A DNA stretch of 13,282 nucleotides, taken from NCBI GenBank assembly GCA_964522305.1, contig CAZFVM010000028.1, positions 1 through 13,282 of the forward strand, read 5' to 3'. Each line of letters starts with the position of its first letter. Within the stretch, counting starts at the first letter, position 1. A program made the translations under genes and the position numbers. The notes beneath the pieces are model-generated. The model had not been told where the DNA came from. It ran no database searches and saw only the letters and a program-made list of their open reading frames with translations. The stretch is from UBA1049 sp964522305 (GTDB lineage: Bacteria > Bacillota > Clostridia > Oscillospirales > CAG-382). Of this stretch, positions 7,409 to 13,282 are shown one piece after another.

Positions 7409-8109
7409 AGACTGTTTTGGTAACCGGAGGCTCTAAGGGGATAGGAAAAGCTATCTGCAAAGCCTTTTCCCGGGAGGGCTATTATGTGATAATAAACTAC
7501 AACACCGGTCGACAAGAAGCGCAAGCCCTTGCCGAGGAGTTAAAAAGCGCCCACGCCTACAAAGCGGATGTCTCGGACAAAGAACAGGTTGCCGCCATGA
7601 TAAAAGACCATCCCGATATTGATGTGCTGGTAAACAACTCCGGGGTGGCTTTGTTTGGGGTGTTCGACGACCTTAACGAGGAGGATGTCGGTTGCTTATA
7701 TGACACCAACCTCTTTGGAACCCTCAATGTCTCTCGGGCGATTCTCCCTTCTATGATTAACAAAAAAAGTGGAGTAATAATCAACATCTCCTCGGTATAC
7801 GGGCTGCAAGGCGCTTCCTGTGAGGTGGATTATTCAACCTCAAAGGCAGCGGTGGTAGGCTTTACAAAAGCTCTGGCGAAGGAAGTCGGACCCAGCGGTA
7901 TCCGGGTCAACTGCATATGCCCCGGGATAATAGATACTAAGATGAACTCCAGGCTTACAAAGGAGGAAGTAGACGCTTTCGTCGAGTCTATTCCCTTAGA
8001 GCGGTTGGGGAAGCCCGCAGATGTTGCCGAAGCGGTTTTGTTCTTGGCGGGGGACGGGGCTTCTTATATCAACGGTGCTGTATTATCGGTGGACGGAGGT
8101 CTTTTTTGA
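7405..8109 (+). CDS. SDR-family oxidoreductase, FabG-like
   Basis: A 234-residue classical short-chain dehydrogenase/reductase, probably NAD(P)H-dependent and cytoplasmic. Visible motifs are the nucleotide-binding TGGSKGIG (7-14), VNNSG (76-80), the catalytic set N102, S130, Y143 and K147 (YSTSK), and the family C-terminus ending in SVDGG. It resembles FabG (3-oxoacyl-ACP reductase), but no other fatty-acid synthesis gene is nearby, so the substrate is open. The ATG overlaps the RNase J stop (ATGA), and an AGGA site lies 7 bases upstream inside the RNase J gene, implying translational coupling. Confidence 0.85.
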   Translation: MKTVLVTGGSKGIGKAICKAFSREGYYVIINYNTGRQEAQALAEELKSAHAYKADVSDKEQVAAMIKDHPDIDVLVNNSGVALFGVFDDLNEEDVGCLYDTNLFGTLNVSRAILPSMINKKSGVIINISSVYGLQGASCEVDYSTSKAAVVGFTKALAKEVGPSGIRVNCICPGIIDTKMNSRLTKEEVDAFVESIPLERLGKPADVAEAVLFLAGDGASYINGAVLSVDGGLF

Positions 8110-8140
8110 CAAGTTTAATTTTTATGTCAAAGGATATGTT

Positions 8141-9148
8141 ATGGCTAAATCCTACAACCAAAAACTAAAGATTCTCTATGTGTTAGAGGCATTGAAAAAA
8201 ACAAACGAGGATAATATCCTTACTGTCCGACAGATAATAGATTACCTTAACTCTTGCGGTATAAAAGCCGAGCGTAAGAGCATATACAGCGACTTAGAAG
8301 CCCTCGAGTCCTTCGGATATGACATTATACGCACTAAGGGCAAAAACTGCGGAGTGTTCTTGGGGCAACGGGAGTTCGAGGTGCCGGAGCTAAAACTCCT
8401 TGCCGACGCTGTCTTGGCAAGCAAGTTCATCACCGAAAAAAAGAGCGAAAATCTTATCAAAAAAATAGCAGCCTTAGGGAGCGGGGACCAAGCATCACTG
8501 CAAAGGCGTCAGATTGTCGGACAAAGCAGTGTAAAAACCCAAAACGAGCGGATATACAACAACATCGATCGTCTCCATACCGCCATCTCCGAGGACAAAA
8601 CCGTAAGCTTTGCCTATTACACCTATGTTGTAAAAGACGGGGTTATCAACAAGGATTTTCGCCACGAGGGTGAGAGGTATGTAGTCAGTCCCTTGTCTTT
8701 GATTTGGGACGACGAGAACTACTACCTTATATCCTACGAAGAAAAAACCGATATGATAAAGCACTTCAGAGTAGATAAGATGGAAGAAATCAAGCTCACC
8801 AAAAAACCACGCCTTGGATTAGAGCTCTTTGACCCGGAGGACATTTCCGGATATACCAACCTTACCTTTTCCATGTTTGGCGGGGAGGACAAAATAGTAA
8901 GAATATCCTGCCACAACTCTATCATATCTCCGGTTATCGACCGATACGGCGAGGATATAACCATATTAAAAGAATCTCCGGACAGATTTGTGTTTTCGAC
9001 CAAAGTGAAGATAAGCCCCATCTTCTTCTCCTGGGTGTTTTCCTTCGGCAATAATATGAAGATTCTCTCTCCGCAAAGTGTGGTAGAACAAATGCAATCT
9101 TTGATAGCCGACCAACAAAGGATATATAACATCGATACCACCGAGTGA
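8141..9148 (+). CDS. WYL-domain transcriptional regulator
   Basis: A 335-residue DNA-binding regulator of the YafY/PafC-type WYL family. An N-terminal winged helix-turn-helix spans about 1-72, with its recognition helix in the ERKSIYSDLEAL segment (44-55). A linker follows, then a WYL ligand-sensing domain (about 145-215: YVVSPLSLIWDDENYYLI, where YYL stands for WYL, and HFRVDKM), and a C-terminal WCX-like domain (about 235-325). The start was set at 8141 because AAAGGA lies 6 bases upstream and the HTH begins immediately. The longer reading frame from 8021 would overlap the SDR gene with a sequence unlike any HTH. It sits 31 bases after the SDR gene and is the last gene of the operon. Its target and ligand (often nucleic acid or nucleotide in this family) are unknown. 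Confidence 0.88.
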   Translation: MAKSYNQKLKILYVLEALKKTNEDNILTVRQIIDYLNSCGIKAERKSIYSDLEALESFGYDIIRTKGKNCGVFLGQREFEVPELKLLADAVLASKFITEKKSENLIKKIAALGSGDQASLQRRQIVGQSSVKTQNERIYNNIDRLHTAISEDKTVSFAYYTYVVKDGVINKDFRHEGERYVVSPLSLIWDDENYYLISYEEKTDMIKHFRVDKMEEIKLTKKPRLGLELFDPEDISGYTNLTFSMFGGEDKIVRISCHNSIISPVIDRYGEDITILKESPDRFVFSTKVKISPIFFSWVFSFGNNMKILSPQSVVEQMQSLIADQQRIYNIDTTE

Positions 9149-9168
9149 TTTTTATAAAAAAGCATATC

Positions 9169-9210
9169 AAAACCGGACGACCCCGTTGATAAGGTTGTCC
9201 GGCTTTTTAT
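9169..9210 (+). terminator. Terminator of the RNase J operon
   Basis: A 10-bp GC-rich stem (9173-9182 with 9193-9202, one G-U pair) has a 10-base loop and is followed by CTTTTTAT (T run at 9204-9208). A short A run on the left (9169-9172) may give weak activity for the convergent PHP gene as well. Confidence 0.85.
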
Positions 9211-9221
9211 TTGTATAAAAG

Positions 9222-10049
9222 CTAATTTCTCGCCTTTTGCATCAAGGTCTTTATTCCATCGAAAAAATCGGATTCTTGCAGCCCCAATAACCCGATAATC
9301 TTACCCATATCAAAGAATCTGTCAGGGTTACCGAAGGGCACTACTCGATGTTTGTCCGAGCCGTAGAAAAAACGGTTTTTTGCTTCTTTTGCTATATAAA
9401 CAACCCGGGAATAATGGTGGTCCTTTATATCCTCGTCGGCAATCTTAGAAAACCCGGAGGTGTTAAGCTCCAAGTATACCCCGTTTTGTTTTGATACCGC
9501 CATACACTCTTCCAAGTCCCTGTCGGTTATATGGGAAAATATCTCTCGGCTTTCTTCAAAGCTTGCTCCCACAGGGTGAAAGGGATGGGCGACCCCAAAG
9601 AACAAATCTCTGTTGGGGTGAGAGCAAAGGTTGTAAAAACTCTCGAGCAAGTATTTTGCGTGTTCCTTAGGGCTCTCCCGCCCGGCAGGTAAAACAAAAC
9701 CCTTCATATGGGTGTGGGAATGGGGGACTATTATATAGTCCAAGTGCTGCGCCGCCTCGGCGCTAACCCCGAGTACTCCGTCCGCATATTCGGTCTCGGC
9801 TCCGAAGAACACCTTTACCGGAGACTGGATACCTTCTAACTCTTCTTTTGTGGACTTCAGCCTTTCGAAGGGCTGTTTTTGGTACCAGGGCGATGCCCCG
9901 GGTACTGCCTTGTCCCAAGCGTGGTCGGCGAACCCGATTGCCAAAAGCCCTGCTTTTTCCGCTTCTTTTAAATAATCGGCAGGTTGCGCATTGTTCCTGT
10001 CGGCACAGTCGGACAAGTAAGTATGTATATGTAAATCGTATAGTTGCAT
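9222..10049 (-). CDS. PHP-domain phosphoesterase, histidinol-phosphatase type
   Basis: A 275-residue cytoplasmic PHP-domain metalloenzyme. The metal-binding pattern is complete: H7 and H9 (LHIHT), D14, D42-H43 (ADH), E85 (GAETEY), H110 plus H112/H114 (PHSHTH), H155 (VAHP), and D232 with H234 (GSDKH). Length and motif order match the HisK/HisJ group of histidinol-phosphate phosphatases, but no other histidine biosynthesis gene is in view, so it may act on another phosphate ester. The ATG at 10049 follows a GGAAAGAG ribosome binding site. It lies downstream of the lipoprotein pair on the same strand, with a terminator hairpin between them. Confidence 0.82.
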   Translation of the reverse strand: MQLYDLHIHTYLSDCADRNNAQPADYLKEAEKAGLLAIGFADHAWDKAVPGASPWYQKQPFERLKSTKEELEGIQSPVKVFFGAETEYADGVLGVSAEAAQHLDYIIVPHSHTHMKGFVLPAGRESPKEHAKYLLESFYNLCSHPNRDLFFGVAHPFHPVGASFEESREIFSHITDRDLEECMAVSKQNGVYLELNTSGFSKIADEDIKDHHYSRVVYIAKEAKNRFFYGSDKHRVVPFGNPDRFFDMGKIIGLLGLQESDFFDGIKTLMQKARN

Positions 10050-10067
10050 ATCTCTTTCCGTATCCTT

Positions 10068-10098
10068 AAAAACATGACGGGGCTTTTACCCCGTCATG
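10068..10098 (-). terminator. Terminator after the lipoprotein pair, directly upstream of the PHP gene
   Basis: A perfect 10-bp stem (10073-10082 with 10089-10098) has a 6-base loop. Reading the - strand it runs into TTTTTAA (10068-10072 region). It lies 16 bases beyond the stop of the second lipoprotein and about 20 bases before the PHP start codon. Confidence 0.82.
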
Positions 10099-10114
10099 CT
10101 TTATCCTTTATATT

Positions 10115-11665
10115 TTACCAGTCAAAATCCCAATCATAATCATCATCGTCGTCTTCCCAGCCCCAATCATAGTCATCGTCCCAACCATAGTCATCATCCC
10201 AACCATTGTCAAACCCGCCTCCCAACAACTCGGAAATCAGGTCATAAATCTCAGGATACTCTTTTTCGAACTTTTCAAAAAGCTCTTCTCCGTCAAAGTT
10301 CTCGTCTACTTTTTGTGTGTTCTTGGTAATATCTAACCCTTTGTCTGCTCTGAGGGAATAATCAAGAGATACTTCAAAGTTCACCTTCACGCCATCGATA
10401 TCGGCGTTAATCTCAGCTGCTATAAAAATCCGTTCGCTGGACTTGAACTCATACTTGATTATAGCATTGAAAGATACCGTGTCTCCCCAACCATCCGTTA
10501 CTCTTATGACAGAATCCAAGGTAACTAACCGTCCTTCTTTTTTGCCCTTGTATTCTATCTCAAAGACCTGTCCTTCCGAGGACAAGCGCAGCTTACCATC
10601 GGCGCTTTTGTTCTTGTTGGGGGTTTGTTCCCAAAGTAGTTCAAAGCCCTCGTAGCCGTCTCCGGCTTTAATCTTGGTTACACTGGTCTCACCCTTCTTA
10701 ACATTGGTCATTCGGAAGGAACCTTGCTCAATGTTGTCTTCTATCATTACAAGATCCAAAGCAGCCAGGTCGTTTTTGTTATACACTGCCCTATATCTTA
10801 TATGGTTGCTGTCGACGGCGGTTTGCCTTTCTTCCCGTATTTGTTCGATAGCTAAATCCAGGTCTGTCTCTAACTCTTCTATTGGGTCTCCATAACCGTA
10901 ATCGGGCATAAATCCTGCCAAAATCTTTTTGAACTTAGCATCGGCTTTGGCTTTTGTCAACACATTCAACACAGCATCCAAAAGGTTTTTTTGGCTTATC
11001 TTCGCCGTTACAACAATCGCGTTTTTGATTTCGGCTCCGTCTATGGTTATGTCCTTTGTCTCTTCGGTAAACAAAGACTCGTCAAAACTTGAGGCGAAAT
11101 AAGCAAAATACTCGTCAAACAAATCTTCATACTCTGCAAAGTTCAGGTCCTCGAGGCCTTTTAGTCCCATTGAGTCGAACATTCCGCCTCCGAGGGCTTC
11201 CTCCATGGGAATCTCCAAGGGGTTTTTTGTCAGCTTGTTCAAGGTAAGGTACAGTGCCTCAGAGGCTAACAAAAACTCGCCCTTTAAGGTCTCTTTACCC
11301 ACCGAAAACTCCAACTCGCCCTTCTGGGATTTTTGTCCTCCGTACAAGGTCAGTCCCAACCCCACCGGCTTGTCAATGAGTTTTTCTCCGTCAAAAGACA
11401 ACTCGTTTAACTTAAATCCTAGTGCCGTAACCGCCATTTTCCCCTCTTCCGGGGTGGCTATATTTGTCTGCACCCCAAGGTCTCGGCTCAAATCATAGAA
11501 CACCCCTGAGGCTATCTTTGGCGAATTAACAAATTTTTCTTTTGCAGTCAGCTTGGACAAATCAAGTTTTTCAAACTCGGCTACACCACTTTTACAAGCT
11601 GATAGTACCACCATCATAAAGATCATTAAAAAAACCAATAACAGTGAAAACGTTTTCTTTGCCAT
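10115..11665 (-). CDS. Lipoprotein of unknown family with Asp/Trp-rich C-terminal tail
   Basis: A 516-residue secreted lipoprotein whose family I do not recognise. It has a signal peptide with lipobox LSAC (lipidated C24), so it should be tethered to the outer face of the membrane. The body (about 40-450) is charged, with many beta-strand-like stretches and a helical segment near 228-250. The last 29 residues (488-516) are almost only Asp, Trp, Tyr and Gly, with DDDYGW-type repeats and a terminal W. It is paralogous to the neighbouring lipoprotein: matching blocks are LLDAVLNVLTKAKA (228-241), LWEQTPNKNKSAD (344-356) and VDENFDGEELFEKFEKEYP (453-471). The RBS (AAGGAGAG) is 5 bases from the ATG. 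The gap to the upstream paralogue is 58 bases with no terminator, so they are probably cotranscribed. The function is unknown. Confidence 0.85.
   Translation of the reverse strand: MAKKTFSLLLVFLMIFMMVVLSACKSGVAEFEKLDLSKLTAKEKFVNSPKIASGVFYDLSRDLGVQTNIATPEEGKMAVTALGFKLNELSFDGEKLIDKPVGLGLTLYGGQKSQKGELEFSVGKETLKGEFLLASEALYLTLNKLTKNPLEIPMEEALGGGMFDSMGLKGLEDLNFAEYEDLFDEYFAYFASSFDESLFTEETKDITIDGAEIKNAIVVTAKISQKNLLDAVLNVLTKAKADAKFKKILAGFMPDYGYGDPIEELETDLDLAIEQIREERQTAVDSNHIRYRAVYNKNDLAALDLVMIEDNIEQGSFRMTNVKKGETSVTKIKAGDGYEGFELLWEQTPNKNKSADGKLRLSSEGQVFEIEYKGKKEGRLVTLDSVIRVTDGWGDTVSFNAIIKYEFKSSERIFIAAEINADIDGVKVNFEVSLDYSLRADKGLDITKNTQKVDENFDGEELFEKFEKEYPEIYDLISELLGGGFDNGWDDDYGWDDDYDWGWEDDDDDYDWDFDW
10130..10210 (-). 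repeat. Short tandem repeats encoding the D/W/Y tail
   Basis: On the + strand an 18-base unit, CCAATCATAGTCATCGTC (10163-10180), is repeated with three changes at 10181-10198 and partially at 10199-10210. An expanded, less regular copy starts at 10130. On the coding strand this is the six-residue DDDYGW repeat. The unit is a multiple of three, so gains or losses keep the frame. Confidence 0.7.
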
Positions 11666-11723
11666 GATGTCTCTCCTTTATTTTTGTTTTACTTTAACTC
11701 TTTGTCTTTTTTATAATTACAAA

Positions 11724-13265
11724 CTAATCTTCTTCGTACTCAAGCTCCAAGTCAGGGTCGTCAAGGTCCGCCAACAACCCCATAAGGTACTGATAAAACA
11801 CAGGATATTCTTGTTCCATCCCTTGGAATATACCCGAGGCGTCAAAGTTCTCGTCCACCGGGATCGTGTCTTTTGGGTCGGGTAACTCTATCTCGCTGTA
11901 ATCGATAAGAGATATATCAATAGCCACATCAAGCAACAACTTCATCTCTTCGTTTTCGAGCAAAAACTCCCCGGTCAAGCCAAACCCGCCTTCCTCTTTT
12001 GGAGTATAACTCAAATTAAGACCGAAAGCATAGGTTATCTCATAGCTCTCTATAAGCTGAATTATCTCAAAGTCGGATTCGATTGTCAAGGCATTGTTGT
12101 CCTTTGAGCCCGCATACTCGATCTTTACGGTATTGGATTCTTCTTCGTCTTCGGTTGTCAACAAAACTACACCGTCGGCACTCCCCTTATCGTTTGCGGT
12201 TTGTTCCCAGGTAAAGGAGGTGCTCGAATCTTCGTCCTCAGAATAAATCTTCATAACATCCGTGCCGGACTTAGTAACATTCGTCAACCTAAACAGCCCG
12301 TTTTCTTTACCTTCTTCAAAGAATACGGCAAAAAGACTTATAAGCTTTCCATCTTTTTCTACCGATGAAAAGTCAAGATAGCTATTTTCTTTGCTGTTCT
12401 CAATCTGAGCGGTAACATCCTCTATTGCCTCTGCAATGCCAGCTTCAAACTCTTTTTGTTTTTCCTCCCCTTCGGGGTCCGCAAAGACTAAGTTGGAGAT
12501 AAACATCTTTATCTTTGTGTCGTTCTTTGCTTTGTTCAAGACTGTTAAAACCGCTTCTAACAACTGCTTTTCGGTGGGCTTAAAGGAGATGTGGAGAGCA
12601 TCCTCATATGCTACCTCGTCGATTACCAAGGTCTCTGTCTTTGAGGTAAACATATCTTCCTCAAAATGGTCCATAAAGAGATCCATGTATTCCTGCAAGG
12701 TATCGGACATCTCTCCGGTATCCATATCAACCAGGTTTTCCATCAAATCCAGGGTTTCTATCGCCCCCATAAAAGGTATCTTTAAAGGCAGGGGGGTCAA
12801 CTTATCCAGGCTGACAAATAAATCGTCCTGTCCCACAAAAAACTCACCCGGTATAACTTCTTCGCCGATAAAAGCGGACAAAACTCCTTTGCCTGCGTTA
12901 TCGGTGCTATAAAACTCGATGGATAGTCCCGAGGGTCCCGGAATCTGAGGGGTATCCCCCATTAAAAGCTCTTTTAGTGTAACATCGAGTTTTGTGTTTT
13001 TTATCTTTTCTTCCGAGTCTGTCGGAAGCTTCGGGTCAAGCCCTAAGGTGTTCCCAAAATCCGAGAACGACGAATAAATCGCAAAAAGCGAATTAGCAAA
13101 CTTCTCGGGTAGATAAATCTCCTCCGGTGTCTGACTTTCTTCTTCGCTTACCACACTACTATCATCGCTGTTATCATCGTCCTTATCGCTACAAGCAGCC
13201 AGCAGTATAACGGATACAACCAAAACCAGCGCCATAAGCAAAGCATATAATCTTAGGTTTTTCAT
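11724..13265 (-). CDS. Lipoprotein of unknown family, paralogue of the adjacent lipoprotein
   Basis: A 513-residue predicted lipoprotein with signal peptide and lipobox LAAC (lipidated C25). A Ser/Asp/Glu-rich linker (about 26-50) would hold the body away from the membrane. It aligns along most of its length with the next gene downstream: LLEAVLTVLNKAKN (235-248), TWEQTANDKGSAD (352-364) and VDENFDASGIFQGMEQEYP (470-488). It has a plain acidic end (DLDDPDLELEYEED) instead of the W/D tail. The protein is strongly acidic. A near-perfect AAGGAGG ribosome binding site lies 7 bases before the ATG at 13265, so the gene is complete in the window; its promoter must lie beyond the right edge. Family and function are unknown; I infer an extracytoplasmic binding or scaffold role only from the topology. 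Confidence 0.85.
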   Translation of the reverse strand: MKNLRLYALLMALVLVVSVILLAACSDKDDDNSDDSSVVSEEESQTPEEIYLPEKFANSLFAIYSSFSDFGNTLGLDPKLPTDSEEKIKNTKLDVTLKELLMGDTPQIPGPSGLSIEFYSTDNAGKGVLSAFIGEEVIPGEFFVGQDDLFVSLDKLTPLPLKIPFMGAIETLDLMENLVDMDTGEMSDTLQEYMDLFMDHFEEDMFTSKTETLVIDEVAYEDALHISFKPTEKQLLEAVLTVLNKAKNDTKIKMFISNLVFADPEGEEKQKEFEAGIAEAIEDVTAQIENSKENSYLDFSSVEKDGKLISLFAVFFEEGKENGLFRLTNVTKSGTDVMKIYSEDEDSSTSFTWEQTANDKGSADGVVLLTTEDEEESNTVKIEYAGSKDNNALTIESDFEIIQLIESYEITYAFGLNLSYTPKEEGGFGLTGEFLLENEEMKLLLDVAIDISLIDYSEIELPDPKDTIPVDENFDASGIFQGMEQEYPVFYQYLMGLLADLDDPDLELEYEED

Positions 13266-13271
13266 TCTTAT

Positions 13272-13279
13272 TCCTCCTT
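13272..13279 (-). promoter_or_regulatory. Strong ribosome binding site of the first lipoprotein
   Basis: On the - strand the sequence CAAGGAGG lies 7 bases upstream of the ATG at 13265. It is an almost ideal Shine-Dalgarno site and fixes the start of the lipoprotein at the right edge of the window. Confidence 0.8.
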
Positions 13280-13282
13280 GTA

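Noticed and set aside
8021..8140. Longer start for the WYL regulator
   Set aside because: The extra 40 residues overlap the SDR gene in another frame and do not resemble the family N-terminus; the ATG at 8141 has a good ribosome binding site and the HTH begins there.
10130..10210. Possible CRISPR-like array
   Set aside because: The units are 18 bases, directly adjacent with no spacers, and in frame with a coding sequence.
10096..10329. His/Pro/Asn-rich + strand reading frame that looks like a metal-binding peptide
   Set aside because: It is the antisense shadow of the Asp-rich repeat tail of the lipoprotein; the repeats alone explain the composition.
12436..12912. 158-residue reading frame on the + strand
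   Set aside because: It lies wholly antisense inside the first lipoprotein gene, has a low-complexity Ser/Lys composition, and has no family resemblance.

Overview
The window reads as ordinary chromosome of a Gram-positive (monoderm) bacterium, most likely a clostridia-like member of the Bacillota. The reasons are RNase J, a pair of short single-domain chromate-transport proteins, lipobox lipoproteins, strong AGGAGG-type ribosome binding sites, hairpin-plus-T terminators and a mid-range GC content. There are no RNA genes, insertion sequences or CRISPR repeats. Gaps are short; the largest is the 212-base divergent promoter region between murA and the RNase J gene.

Left part (1-4235, + strand): a terminator from an upstream gene, then a large secreted, C-terminally membrane-anchored glycerophosphodiester phosphodiesterase. 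That protein has Ig-like and LamG-like flanking regions and what looks like a degenerate second GDPD domain. A strong terminator follows, then a two-gene chromate transporter operon with a TTG start on its first gene. A bidirectional terminator separates this operon from the convergent murA.

Middle (4236-9221): murA (- strand) is divergent from a three-gene + strand operon: RNase J, an SDR oxidoreductase (overlapping by 4 bases) and a WYL-domain transcription factor. MurA carries Asp in place of the catalytic Cys, which predicts intrinsic fosfomycin resistance. Both divergent promoters have recognisable TTGACA -35 boxes, and inverted repeats lie over them.

Right part (9222-13282, - strand): a PHP-domain phosphoesterase of the histidinol-phosphatase type lies downstream of two tandem paralogous lipoproteins of about 515 residues whose family I do not recognise. 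The downstream copy ends in a striking Asp/Trp/Tyr tail encoded by short tandem DNA repeats. A terminator hairpin sits between the lipoprotein pair and the PHP gene, leaving almost no room for a separate promoter.

The most noteworthy points are the MurA Cys-to-Asp change, the lipoprotein pair with its W/D tail, and the internal pseudo-GDPD domain. I did not find a clear novel multi-gene system. The lipoprotein pair is the best candidate for undescribed biology.
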